Program-made: the position numbers and the translations under genes | Assembly (NCBI RefSeq): GCF_026016445.1 | Contig: NZ_CP096147.1 | Coordinates: forward strand, 2,764,501 to 2,828,500 | From: Cognatishimia activa | GTDB taxonomy: Bacteria; Pseudomonadota; Alphaproteobacteria; Rhodobacterales; Rhodobacteraceae | Direction of reading: 5' to 3' | Length of the DNA: 64,000 nt | Notes under the pieces: model-generated | Databases searched by the model: none | What the model was told of the DNA's origin: nothing | What the model saw: only the letters and a program-made list of their open reading frames with translations | Shown here: positions 46,198 through 55,329 of the stretch, in pieces | Numbering within the stretch: the first letter of the stretch is position 1 | Layout: each line of letters opens with the position of its first letter

Positions 46198-46770
46198 ATG
46201 CGTGTAATTGCGGCTTTGATGGCAATGTTGCTGGCTGTATCAGCCTGTACAACCACCGTAACAGACCCGCCATTGGGCGCTGATGGCAAACCTTTGCCGC
46301 GCCTTTACAAGATTCGCGCCAACGATACCTCCAAGATCCAGTTCCGCATGGTTGATTCGGTGAACGCGCTGCGCTCCGCGTCAGGTCTGGGCGAAGTTGC
46401 GCTGAATGCTCAGCTTGTTGCCGCAGCGGCGACCCACTCACGCGACATGTCGATTCAGAACCGTCCATGGCACTTTGGCTCTGACGGCTCCTCTCCGATC
46501 GAGCGCGTTGCCCGCGTTGGCTATGAAGGTGTGTTGGTCGGAGAAGCGATCTCTGAAACCTATGAGACAGAGCTGGAAACCCTTGGCGCATGGATGGAAG
46601 AGCCCGGACCACGTACGGTCATCTTGGATCCTGCGGCAACTGATCTTGGTTTCTCATGGCATCAGGAAAGCAACGGTAAGATTTGGTGGACGCTTGTCAT
46701 GGGCGCACCTGGTACGCCTCAAATCCCGGATGTTCTGGATATCGCGGCAGCAGCCATTCCTGAGCAGTAA
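46198..46770 (+). CDS. CAP-domain lipoprotein
   Basis: 190 residues. Lipobox LLAVSAC (cleaved before Cys about 17) follows MRVIAALMAM. The CAP/SCP-like domain (about 45-165) has VDSVNALRSASGLGEVALNAQLVAAAATHSRDM (conserved His) and GEAISETYETE; its function in bacteria is usually undefined. GGAAGGG before ATG. It sits between two L,D-transpeptidases and ends directly against the second one. Confidence 0.88.
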   Translation: MRVIAALMAMLLAVSACTTTVTDPPLGADGKPLPRLYKIRANDTSKIQFRMVDSVNALRSASGLGEVALNAQLVAAAATHSRDMSIQNRPWHFGSDGSSPIERVARVGYEGVLVGEAISETYETELETLGAWMEEPGPRTVILDPAATDLGFSWHQESNGKIWWTLVMGAPGTPQIPDVLDIAAAAIPEQ

Positions 46771-47262
46771 TTATTCGTAAATCCAAATGGGCGTATCGTC
46801 TTTGACCATCGCATAAATTTCCTGCATCTCGCGATTGGTCACAGCGATGCACCCCGCCGTCCAGTCCACGCCACCCTTGCGGTTTCTCCATGGGCGACCA
46901 TGAATAAAGATATCGCCGCCCGGGCTAAACCCATTGCGCGCGGCATAAGCCCGATCTTCGGCATTGGGATATGATATCCCCAAAGACAGGTGGAACTGGC
47001 TGTTCGGATTGCGACGGTCGATCATATAGGCCCCTTCAGGCGTACGACCGTCCCCTTCTCTTTGCTTGTGACCTTGAGGCGCAAACCCAAGCCCTACATC
47101 ATAGACTTTCAGCGCCTGATTTCCGTGCATCAGGTACATCTTGCGCTCGCCTTTGTAGACGAGAATTCCCGTTACTTCTGGACCACTATAGAACTGAAAT
47201 TTTGATGACGTGCAGGCGCCCAGCGCCAGCATCAGGCTCATTAGAATAGCGAAGATGCGCAT
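46771..47262 (-). CDS. L,D-transpeptidase lipoprotein (YkuD domain)
   Basis: 163 residues with lipobox LALGAC, then a compact YkuD domain with IFIHGRPW and WTAGCIAVTN (active-site Cys). Unlike the other copy it is a lipoprotein, so probably outer-membrane anchored. Convergent with the CAP gene with no space between stop codons. Confidence 0.92.
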   Translation of the reverse strand: MRIFAILMSLMLALGACTSSKFQFYSGPEVTGILVYKGERKMYLMHGNQALKVYDVGLGFAPQGHKQREGDGRTPEGAYMIDRRNPNSQFHLSLGISYPNAEDRAYAARNGFSPGGDIFIHGRPWRNRKGGVDWTAGCIAVTNREMQEIYAMVKDDTPIWIYE

Positions 47263-47350
47263 TTGTTTTCTCGTTGCTGCTCAATTGCTCCATACCACAA
47301 CCGGACGCACCAACCCAGACGAGAAAAACAGACTCACATCGTTTTGAGCG

Positions 47351-48565
47351 CTAGGTACGCACAAACTTGCCGACCACTTCAATGTGGCAAGACCAGCGGA
47401 ACTGATCGACCACCTGCACCCATTCAAGCTGGTAATCTCCGCGGATCAGCGTTGAGGCATCACGTGCGAAAGTCACCGGGTTGCAGGAGACAAAGGCAAT
47501 GGTTGGAACTTTTGATTGCGCGAGCTCGATGGTCTGAGCCTCGGCACCTGCGCGCGGTGGGTCAATAACGGCCGCATCATAGCGAAGATCGCTGGCAATG
47601 ATGGGGTTGCGGAACAGATCGCGTGTTTCGGTAGTGACACGTTTCAGTCCGTGCGACTGACGCCAGCCTTGATCCAGCGCCTTCATCATGGATTTCAGGC
47701 CTTCGACCGCATGCACTTCAGCGCGTGCGGCAAGGGGCAACGAGAAGGTCCCACAGCCTGCAAACAAATCCACAAGTTTTGGTGCATCGCCCACAATCTC
47801 CTGCACAGCATTCAGCAGAGCCGCCTCACCATGTTCAGTCGCCTGCAAAAAGGCTCCAGAAGGCGGAACTACCTTGGCGGCGCCAAATTTTTGCCATGGC
47901 TGATAAAGCGTTGCGATGATTTCATCGTCCCAAGCAAGCCGTGCCAAGCCGAGCCGTTGTGCCTCCTGCCCCAGCTGCATCTGGAACGACCCATCAAGTG
48001 GTTTGCCGCCCGTCACGGCGATATCCAGTCCCTCGGCAGACAAGGTCGCGGTGACCGAAAGCTCGCCCTTTCTCGACGCACCGATCATGGCGAGCTCTTT
48101 GGCCACGTCCAAAGCAGGCATCAGATCAGGGTGCATCACCTGACAATCCGGAATTTCAACAATCACGTCGCTGGCGCGTTGGTGAAACCCTGCCATGGCG
48201 CCTTTTTTTGTCCGTCGTGCGGAGATCACAGCGCGTCGACGGGACATCGGTGGAGAAGTTTCTATGGGCTTGAATTCCGTCACAATGCCTTGTGCCGCCA
48301 GCGCATGACGCACCACGTCCACTTTCCAATCTGCAACAAAGGCATCAGAAGCATGCTGCAAGCCACAACCGCCGCAGGACTTGAAATGACGACACGGCGG
48401 TTTAACGCGGTTCTCTGACGGCGTCACAACCCGAATGTCGCGCAGCTGAGTTCCCTCAATGCTGCCGGTCACGGTTTCACCAGGAAGGGTCAGCGGCGCA
48501 AAGAGCGGCCCATCTGCAATGCCATCGCCTTGATGGCCTAGTCGATTGATCAGAAACTCAGTCAT
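47351..48565 (-). CDS. Class I SAM-dependent RNA methyltransferase (RlmD/TrmA family)
   Basis: 404 residues. A short N-terminal TRAM-like part, a 4Fe-4S cysteine set CRHFKSCGGCGLQH, SAM-binding DLFAGCGTFSLPLA, DPPRAGAEAQ and the catalytic FVSCNPVTFARD. These define the 5-methyluridine methyltransferase family; whether the target is 23S rRNA or tRNA is not decided by sequence. The ATG lacks a Shine-Dalgarno sequence and abuts a stem-loop. Confidence 0.93.
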   Translation of the reverse strand: MTEFLINRLGHQGDGIADGPLFAPLTLPGETVTGSIEGTQLRDIRVVTPSENRVKPPCRHFKSCGGCGLQHASDAFVADWKVDVVRHALAAQGIVTEFKPIETSPPMSRRRAVISARRTKKGAMAGFHQRASDVIVEIPDCQVMHPDLMPALDVAKELAMIGASRKGELSVTATLSAEGLDIAVTGGKPLDGSFQMQLGQEAQRLGLARLAWDDEIIATLYQPWQKFGAAKVVPPSGAFLQATEHGEAALLNAVQEIVGDAPKLVDLFAGCGTFSLPLAARAEVHAVEGLKSMMKALDQGWRQSHGLKRVTTETRDLFRNPIIASDLRYDAAVIDPPRAGAEAQTIELAQSKVPTIAFVSCNPVTFARDASTLIRGDYQLEWVQVVDQFRWSCHIEVVGKFVRT

Positions 48566-48589
48566 GGCGCCGCAATAGCCCGCGGCGCC
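48566..48589 (-). promoter_or_regulatory. Stem-loop abutting the RNA methyltransferase start codon
   Basis: GGCGCCGC (48566-48573) and GCGGCGCC (48582-48589) pair perfectly with an 8-base loop and end exactly at the ATG of the RNA methyltransferase gene on the minus strand. No T-run follows, so it is unlikely to be a plain terminator of the exporter operon. Confidence 0.5.
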
Positions 48590-48602
48590 CAGTTAGAAAA
48601 GC

Positions 48603-50465
48603 CTATTCCGCCGCTTCGGCAGCGATGAAGCCACCCGACTGCCGCCGCCAGAAGCCTGCATATAGCCCGTCCTGAGTTAGAAGATCTGCGTGGCTGCCCT
48701 CTTCGACAATGCGCCCCCGATCCATGACGATGATGCGATCCATCTCCGCGATGGTCGACAGGCGGTGCGCGATGGCAATAACGGTTTTCCCAACCACAAC
48801 CTCATGTAACGCCTCTTGGATTTCAGCTTCAACCTCACTGTCTAAAGCCGATGTCGCCTCATCCAGAATAAGAATTGGCGCGTCTTTGAGGATGGCACGT
48901 GCCAAAGCGATACGCTGCCGCTGTCCACCCGAAAGTTTCACGCCACGCTCTCCAAGGAAGGCGTCATATCCCGCGCGGCCCTTCTGATCTTTCATATCCA
49001 GAATGAACTCATGCGCCCGTGCCTTTTTCGCCGCAGCAATGACTTCATTCTCGCTGGCGTCAGGACGGCCATAGCGAATGTTTTCCATTGCAGATCGGTT
49101 GAACATCGCCGTTTCTTGCGTGACCATTCCGACATGCCGCCTCAGGCTTTCCTGAGTCACGGTTTGCACATCGTGCCCAGCCACGCGGACTTCGCCGCTG
49201 TCCGCCTCATAAAGGCGCAGGAGCAGTGAAACAAAGGTCGACTTCCCTGCCCCGGATGCCCCGACCAAACCGATTTTCTCACCTTCGGTAACTTTGATTG
49301 ATACATCGCTGATCCCCGCAGCAGATTCGCTATAGGCGAAATCGACGTTCTGAAACTCAACGGTGGCCGGGCCTTGCAGTTCCTTGGCGTCGTCGCGATC
49401 CTCAATCCGCATGATCGCGGTCAGTGTGTGCATACCGTCTTCGATTTCACCAATTTTCGCGTAGATCGACATCAGAGAGAACGATACCCAATTGGTCATT
49501 TGCCCTAGGCGAATTGCCTGTGCACCGGCGGCAGTGATCTCACCCGGTGTCGCGCTCCCGGCGGACCAGAAGTAAACCGAACTCAGAATGATCAACACCG
49601 GAAGAGTGCCCGCCAGCACCATTAGGCAGGCGCGGAAGCTGACAGAAACATATCCGAATTCAAACACTGTCTCGCGAAAATCGCCCATAGCATTGATCGC
49701 AGCGCGATCTTCAAATTGGCTGTTCGCAAAGAGCTTTACGGTGCGCATGTTGGTGATCGTATCGACCAGCTGCCCGCTGACCACAGACCGCGCATTCGCC
49801 CGCAGTTTTGCTTTCTTCCGCACGCGAGGAATGAAAAACCGTAGGAGCATCACATAGGCCGCGATCCACAGCACAAGCGGAATGGCGATGCGCCAATCCA
49901 CCATGGCCATCAGAGCTGTGGCCGCGACAACAGAGATCACTGCAAAGACAACGGTGTTCACGACTTCAACAGTCGCCTCAGAAATTGCTGAGGAGGTCTG
50001 CAATTGTTTCTGCGCGATCCGCCCGGCGAAATCATTGTCAAAGAAAGACACCGATTGCCCCATGACCCAACGGTGCAAACGCGCATTTACCATTGGGCCA
50101 ATATTGGGCTGCAAAAGCAGGATTTGCGTGCCCAGGTTGGCGGTGAAAAGAAGCGGCCTCAGGATCAGAAAGAAGGCGATAAAGCCCACAAAAAGCCAGG
50201 CATTTTCGGAAAATACCGTTGCAGGATCGCTGGCCAAAACCGTGTCGATGATCGCGCCCAGCAAATAGGCCGCAATCGCATCCACGGTTCCGCCCATCGC
50301 CGAAAAGACGATGCCTAGCAGAAGCAACCCGCCACAGCCTTTAAGCGCCCAGCGCACGAACCCGGTGAGCCGTTGCGGCGGTGGGGAATTCACAGGGCGA
50401 AAAGGGTCAAACCGCACAACCAAGCGGGTTATTCCCAATCGCTCAAATATTGTTTTTTCGTTCAT
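48603..50465 (-). CDS. ABC exporter half-transporter (second gene of pair)
   Basis: 620 residues: six membrane helices in the first half, then an ATPase with Walker A GASGAGKST, signature LSGGQRQRIALAR, Walker B ILILDEATSALD and the H-loop IAIAHRLST. The N-terminus has an elbow helix (RFVRWALKGCG). Its start overlaps the first exporter gene stop (ATGA), so the two are translated together and probably form a heterodimeric exporter of the MsbA/LmrCD type. Both ATPases have consensus catalytic Glu. Substrate unknown. Confidence 0.95.
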   Translation of the reverse strand: MNEKTIFERLGITRLVVRFDPFRPVNSPPPQRLTGFVRWALKGCGGLLLLGIVFSAMGGTVDAIAAYLLGAIIDTVLASDPATVFSENAWLFVGFIAFFLILRPLLFTANLGTQILLLQPNIGPMVNARLHRWVMGQSVSFFDNDFAGRIAQKQLQTSSAISEATVEVVNTVVFAVISVVAATALMAMVDWRIAIPLVLWIAAYVMLLRFFIPRVRKKAKLRANARSVVSGQLVDTITNMRTVKLFANSQFEDRAAINAMGDFRETVFEFGYVSVSFRACLMVLAGTLPVLIILSSVYFWSAGSATPGEITAAGAQAIRLGQMTNWVSFSLMSIYAKIGEIEDGMHTLTAIMRIEDRDDAKELQGPATVEFQNVDFAYSESAAGISDVSIKVTEGEKIGLVGASGAGKSTFVSLLLRLYEADSGEVRVAGHDVQTVTQESLRRHVGMVTQETAMFNRSAMENIRYGRPDASENEVIAAAKKARAHEFILDMKDQKGRAGYDAFLGERGVKLSGGQRQRIALARAILKDAPILILDEATSALDSEVEAEIQEALHEVVVGKTVIAIAHRLSTIAEMDRIIVMDRGRIVEEGSHADLLTQDGLYAGFWRRQSGGFIAAEAAE

Positions 50466-52306
50466 TCCGCTGCCTCAGCCGTTCCCAAAAAGCCCCCGGA
50501 TTGCCGTTTCCAGTAGCTCGCATATTGCCCATCTTTGGAAAGCAATTCAGCATGGCTGCCTTCCTCGACAATGCGGCCCTCATCCATGACCAGAATCCTG
50601 TCCATCTGCGCAATAGTGCTCAGCCGATGGGCAATGGCAATTACGGTTTTCCCTTCCATCATGCCGTAGAGCGTTTCCTGAATTGTCGCCTCAACTTCGG
50701 AATCTAGAGCGGAGGTCGCCTCATCCAAGAGGAGGATCGGCGCATCCTTCAGAATAACCCGCGCCAAGGTGATGCGCTGGCGCTGGCCACCGGAAAGTTT
50801 CACACCGCGCTCGCCGACATGCGCGTCGTATCCCGTGCGACCTTCCTGATCTTCCAGATCCAGAATGAAGTCATGCGCTTCGGCTTTGCTGGCGGCTTCG
50901 ATCATCTGCGCGTCGGTCACGTCTAGTTTGCCGTAACAGATGTTGTCTCGGATCGACCTGTGCAACAGCGAGCTGTCTTGCTGTACCATCCCAATTTGCG
51001 CACGAAGGCTATCCTGGGTCAGCGTCTTAATGTCCTGACCGTCAAACAGAATGCGTCCGGCTTCGGCCTCATAAAACCGTAAAAGCAGTTTGACCAATGT
51101 GGATTTCCCAGCACCGGAACGTCCGACCAGACCAATTTTCTCACCCGGTTTGATCGTCAAGGAAATCGCATCAAGCCCACCCATTTCGCGCCCATAGTGG
51201 TGCGTTAGAGACTGAATCTCGATCTGACCGTCTTTAAATGCGAGCGGTTCCGCATTGGCGGCATCCACCAGATCAATCGGCTGCGCAATGGTTTCCATGC
51301 CTTCTGACACGACACCCAACTGGCGGAAGAAAGTGGTCAGTGCCCACATGATCCAGCCGGTCATCGCGTTCAGCCGTAGCGTCAAAGCCGTTGCTGCTGC
51401 GACGATCCCTACCGTCGCGCTGCCCTGCATCCAAAGCCAAATCGCCCAACCGACGACACCCAAGATTAACAGGCCGTTCAGAATGACAAGCGACACATCC
51501 ATGATCGTGTAGATGCGCATTTCCTTTTGGAAAGTGACTCGTGTGTGTTCGATCGCGTCCTTCGCATAGTCGATCTCGTGTGAATCCTGTGCAAACAGTT
51601 TCACCGAGTGAATATTGGTATACGCATCCACCACACGGCCAGTTACAGTAGAGCGCGCGTCAGACGCTGCTTTCGACGCGGGACCTACCCGCTTCACGGT
51701 CCAGGCAACAAGAAATCCGTAGAGAACCAGCCAGATCACCAGTGGAAGCAATAGTCTCGGATCACCTTGACTTAGGATCACCGCGGCCCCAACCACATAA
51801 GCCACCGAAAACGCGATGGCATCAAACACCTGAAAAATTGCCTCACCAGCCGCAGGCGGCGTCTGCATGATCCGGTTGGCAATGCGACCAGCAAAGTCGT
51901 TTTCAAACCAGCCAACCGATTGGCGTAGAACATGTTTGTGGGACCGCCAACGGATCAATGTCCCGAAGTTCGGAAGGATCGAGTTGTTCAGAATCAGGAC
52001 ATCAAGCGCCTGCAGAACGGGCCGGATTAACAACACAAAGAGCGCAGCCAAGATGAACTCTGTCCGGTATTGGGCCCAAACCTCAGCCGGGTCTCCAGAT
52101 AGCAGATCGACCAGCCGTCCAAGGTAGTGGATCAGTAAAATTTCCACCACGGCCACAATGACCGACATAATGGCAGCAATCCAAAAAACGGTTTTAAACG
52201 GCCCCATATAGGCGCGTAGAAACGGCCATAGTTTTGTGGGCGGTGTGTCGGTTTCGACATAGTCCACATAGGGGTCGACAAGGTTTTCAAAGAAACGAAA
52301 AAACAT
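50462..52306 (-). CDS. ABC exporter half-transporter (first gene of pair)
   Basis: 614 residues with a six-helix domain (about 30-320) and an ATPase with GRSGAGKST, LSGGQRQRITLAR, ILLLDEATSALD and IAIAHRLST. The start follows a 105-nt leader that contains a tiny ORF and a hairpin. It forms a pair with the next gene. Multidrug or lipid substrates are possible; nothing in sequence decides. Confidence 0.95.
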   Translation of the reverse strand: MFFRFFENLVDPYVDYVETDTPPTKLWPFLRAYMGPFKTVFWIAAIMSVIVAVVEILLIHYLGRLVDLLSGDPAEVWAQYRTEFILAALFVLLIRPVLQALDVLILNNSILPNFGTLIRWRSHKHVLRQSVGWFENDFAGRIANRIMQTPPAAGEAIFQVFDAIAFSVAYVVGAAVILSQGDPRLLLPLVIWLVLYGFLVAWTVKRVGPASKAASDARSTVTGRVVDAYTNIHSVKLFAQDSHEIDYAKDAIEHTRVTFQKEMRIYTIMDVSLVILNGLLILGVVGWAIWLWMQGSATVGIVAAATALTLRLNAMTGWIMWALTTFFRQLGVVSEGMETIAQPIDLVDAANAEPLAFKDGQIEIQSLTHHYGREMGGLDAISLTIKPGEKIGLVGRSGAGKSTLVKLLLRFYEAEAGRILFDGQDIKTLTQDSLRAQIGMVQQDSSLLHRSIRDNICYGKLDVTDAQMIEAASKAEAHDFILDLEDQEGRTGYDAHVGERGVKLSGGQRQRITLARVILKDAPILLLDEATSALDSEVEATIQETLYGMMEGKTVIAIAHRLSTIAQMDRILVMDEGRIVEEGSHAELLSKDGQYASYWKRQSGGFLGTAEAAE

Positions 52307-52349
52307 AGAAAATACTCACATACGTCGTCCTGTTGATCAGGATATGGGT

Positions 52350-52378
52350 AGGAAAAGCAAAAGTGCCGGCCGAAGCCG
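52350..52378 (-). promoter_or_regulatory. Leader hairpin and T-rich segment before the ABC exporter
   Basis: On the minus strand CGGC-TTCG-GCCG (4-bp stem, TTCG loop) lies at 52378-52367 and is followed by ACTTTTGCTTTTCC. This looks like a weak terminator or attenuator located after the 8-codon ORF and before the exporter start. Confidence 0.4.
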
Positions 52379-52411
52379 CGTCAGCGATCAATGAACCGGG
52401 TCAATGACGGC

Positions 52412-52438
52412 TTAAGGAAAAAAGATCCGTCTATCCAT
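52412..52438 (-). CDS. 8-codon leader ORF upstream of the ABC exporters
   Basis: ATG at 52438 is preceded by a near-ideal AAGGAG (52447-52452 complement) at an 8-base spacing. It codes MDRRIFFP followed by TAA. Such a strong ribosome-binding site before so short a frame, 105 nt upstream of the exporter start and followed by a hairpin, is the layout of a regulatory leader peptide. Conservation is not known to me; the coding call is inferred from the signal. Confidence 0.5.
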   Translation of the reverse strand: MDRRIFFP

Positions 52439-52519
52439 TTTGCACTCTCCTTGTGAGATACACTGAGGGTGGCTTAGGTCTCAGAATGAGTCAACATGCG
52501 AATTTATGAAGCTTTGGTA

Positions 52520-53671
52520 TCAGCTTTGAAGAAGCGCATCCTTGTCCATCGAAAATCCTGAGGCGATCCATAGGTCTTCCAGCTTTCGGAGCTGATCCCC
52601 AAGGTCTTTTCCCTGAAAGGCAGGCATCAAATCCGCAGGTTTGATTGGAAATTCAGCGGATACCCCAAGATCAATGTCCTGCTGAAAACCGGTAGGTAAT
52701 GGCTGCTCAAACAATGCAGATCGCAACAAAACCACAGAGAGCGCGATGTCTTCGTTCTGGCGATAGGCGATTTCGGCAATCGACATCGGGTTACCGGTCA
52801 ATTCGCGCAATAGTTCTAGGGTTGCGGCTTTCTTTTTGGACAATCTGAGTGCTTCAGGAACGTTATTGCCGCCTATCGCTGCAAGACGGCGAATCGGATC
52901 TGACGCTGCACCGGCTTGCTGCTCAAAATGAACCAACGGCGCCAGAGCTTTGTCATCCGCGCCGAGAATGATTTCAGTCAAAACGGTCGCCTGACGCATT
53001 GCAGCCACGGCGGGCGCCGGATCAGGCGCCGCCAATAGTTTGGTCATTTCTGACCCGATACGTTCCTTTGAAAGCGTTTCTATTCCCGAGGAATGCGTGG
53101 CAATTGCGGCAAGCGCCTCGGAGTCCCAACCCATCTCGGGATCACCGTACCAGGCGTTGAAACGGAAGAAGCGCAAAATCCGCAGATAGTCTTCGCGGAT
53201 ACGCATCTCGGCATCGTCGATAAACACGAAGCGGCGCGCTTTCAGATCACTGAGCCCGCCTAGAGGATCAACAACTGTGCCATCCGCCTTCGCATAAAGA
53301 GCGTTCATCGTAAAATCACGCCGGTGGGCGTCATCCTCTACCCGATCTGAAAAGGACACAACAGCGCGCCGACCATCTGTTTCGACATCTTTGCGGAAAG
53401 TCGTAATCTCATGCGGGATACCATCGGCAACAACGGTTATCGTGCCGTGATCTTTACCGGTTGGAATGGCCTTCAATCCGGCCTTCTTGGCCAATTCAAT
53501 CACACGATCTGGCAGTGCATCTGTCGAGATATCGATGTCCGCAACCGGCGCACCCAGCAACGCATTTCGTACACATCCACCCACAAGGAGAGCTTGGTGG
53601 CCAGCATCAGAAAGCATAGCGCAGACGGTTTGCGTAGATACGCGGGTTAGCCAGTCGCCCGAGACTTTCAA
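52520..53671 (-). CDS. CCA tRNA nucleotidyltransferase
   Basis: 383 residues. The nucleotidyltransferase head shows LLVGGCVRNALLG and DIDIS (metal-binding DxD) and RRDFTMNAL; the middle carries IREDYLRILRFFRF, typical of class II CCA enzymes, which build or repair the 3' CCA of tRNA. The start is TTG 53671, sharing bases with the nudix stop (TTGA, 53668-53671); a longer frame upstream lies inside that nudix gene. Confidence 0.93.
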   Translation of the reverse strand: MKVSGDWLTRVSTQTVCAMLSDAGHQALLVGGCVRNALLGAPVADIDISTDALPDRVIELAKKAGLKAIPTGKDHGTITVVADGIPHEITTFRKDVETDGRRAVVSFSDRVEDDAHRRDFTMNALYAKADGTVVDPLGGLSDLKARRFVFIDDAEMRIREDYLRILRFFRFNAWYGDPEMGWDSEALAAIATHSSGIETLSKERIGSEMTKLLAAPDPAPAVAAMRQATVLTEIILGADDKALAPLVHFEQQAGAASDPIRRLAAIGGNNVPEALRLSKKKAATLELLRELTGNPMSIAEIAYRQNEDIALSVVLLRSALFEQPLPTGFQQDIDLGVSAEFPIKPADLMPAFQGKDLGDQLRKLEDLWIASGFSMDKDALLQS

Positions 53672-54264
53672 GCAACCACCCGTTCCGCCAATCCACGCAA
53701 AATACGCGCGGTGGCGCCCCAGATGTAGTAGGGCCCAAAAGGCACCGTATAGTAGTGACGCATTTGACCACGCCAACGGCGGCCTTCGATCAGAAAATTA
53801 GCAGGGTCCGTGACATGAGCGAGCGGCACATGGAAAACCTCATCCACCTCACCGGGTTCAGGGCGAAATGCGAAAGGTTCTAGAACCTCACCGATCACGG
53901 GCGTTACTTGAAAACTGGTGACCGTTTCATGGCTGGGCAATGTGCCCAGCACGCGCACGTTATCTTTCGGCAAGCCGATCTCTTCGTCCGCCTCGCGAAG
54001 CGCGGCGGCCACAACATCGGCGTCACCGTCATCCTGTTTGCCGCCGGGAAAGGCAATCTGACCAGGATGATGTTTCAGGTGGGAGCTGCGCTTGGTCAGA
54101 ATGACATGCGCAGCACCTGCAATCACTTGAACCGGCACCAGCACACCCGCAGGTCGCAGCTTGCGCCCCTCGGGCAAAGCCACATCCGGGTTCAGATCAA
54201 AATCCGATGACGCCCCACCCTCGCGGCCCAGCGCTGTCAGCAGTGGCGTCAACGCTGTTGTCAT
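53668..54264 (-). CDS. Nudix CoA pyrophosphatase (NudL-type)
   Basis: 198 residues. The UPF0035-type motif ILTKRSSHLKHHPGQIAF precedes GGKQDDGDADVVAAALREADEEIGL (Nudix box, about residue 74 on), typical of CoA/acyl-CoA diphosphatases. Overlaps hslO stop region by 4 bp at one end and the cca start at the other, giving a tight hslO-nudix-cca series. Confidence 0.9.
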   Translation of the reverse strand: MTTALTPLLTALGREGGASSDFDLNPDVALPEGRKLRPAGVLVPVQVIAGAAHVILTKRSSHLKHHPGQIAFPGGKQDDGDADVVAAALREADEEIGLPKDNVRVLGTLPSHETVTSFQVTPVIGEVLEPFAFRPEPGEVDEVFHVPLAHVTDPANFLIEGRRWRGQMRHYYTVPFGPYYIWGATARILRGLAERVVA

Positions 54265-55250
54265 TCGGCAGGGCTCTCCGCCTGAAAGCCGACAGTTTTC
54301 GGATCCATATCGTAATGCGATCCACAGAACTGGCAGTCCGCCGTTACGCGCCCCTGTTCATTGGTCATCTTTTCAATGTCCTTGGCCGAATAAATCGACA
54401 GAGATTGTCGTACGCGAACTTCAGAACAGGTGCAGCCAAATTTCACACCCTGCGGATCATAGACGCGGGGTGCTTCCTCATGAAACAGGCGCAGCAGCAG
54501 GTTGGATGGCGTGACGCTTGGCCCTATCAATTCCAACTCTTCAACGGTGTCGAGCAGGATATTCGCGCGGTTCCAGTTTTCTTCCTCGTCATCTTCCAGC
54601 AAATCAGCGGCTGTCAGCTGGCCCTTTTCACCAGAGCCCCCTTCTCCGCTCACAGATGGAGAAGCTTTTGGCATGTGCTGCAGCATCACACCACCAGCAC
54701 GCCAATGTTCACCGACGCCGGGTTCAATCGATTTACCAAACCGCAAAGAGAACCGCGTCGGCAGCTGTTCGGACTGCGCGAAGTAGCCTTCGGCGCTTGC
54801 GCTGAGCGATCCACCCGTCAAAGGCGCAATACCCTGATACGGCTGCGTGCCTTCACCCTGATCGATCAAAACGGCAAAATAGCCCGCGCCCAGCTGCTCA
54901 AACGGCGTGGCATCGGTCAAACGGTCAGCATCATAACCAGCATAAGCTCGGATACGGGCAGGTTCGCCTTCTTTCTGAGGCGCGTAATAATCGGTTGCGA
55001 TCATGCGCACAGGTCCATTGGTCTGAACCTGAAGAGAAAGTTTCCAGCGTAGGCTGATTGTTTGGCCAATCAATGCTGTCAGCAAGGCAACCTCCGCCAC
55101 CAGCGCTTCAACCGCCTCCGGGTAATCATGCTGTTTCAGAATGCCGTGCAGCACGCTGTCCAGCCGCGCCACGCGGCCGCGAATGTCAGATTTGTCCAGC
55201 TGAAACGGCAGTACGGTGTCGTCCCAGGCAATTTTAGTTCCGAGGGTCAT
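54261..55250 (-). CDS. hslO: Redox-regulated chaperone Hsp33
   Basis: 329 residues. The C-terminal zinc/redox switch has GCTCSEVRV and ADCQFCGSHYD (CxC...CxxC). Oxidation of these Cys releases zinc and activates holdase function. Slightly longer than the roughly 290-residue E. coli protein because of an acidic insert (LLEDDEEENWN) around residue 220. First gene of hslO-nudix-cca. Confidence 0.95.
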   Translation of the reverse strand: MTLGTKIAWDDTVLPFQLDKSDIRGRVARLDSVLHGILKQHDYPEAVEALVAEVALLTALIGQTISLRWKLSLQVQTNGPVRMIATDYYAPQKEGEPARIRAYAGYDADRLTDATPFEQLGAGYFAVLIDQGEGTQPYQGIAPLTGGSLSASAEGYFAQSEQLPTRFSLRFGKSIEPGVGEHWRAGGVMLQHMPKASPSVSGEGGSGEKGQLTAADLLEDDEEENWNRANILLDTVEELELIGPSVTPSNLLLRLFHEEAPRVYDPQGVKFGCTCSEVRVRQSLSIYSAKDIEKMTNEQGRVTADCQFCGSHYDMDPKTVGFQAESPAE

Positions 55251-55329
55251 GGGGTTTCCTTACAGGCCTGATCTTGGCATACCGCAGCTATATAGGCGCG
55301 GCAAGTTGAACGAAAAGGGCTGGTACCGC

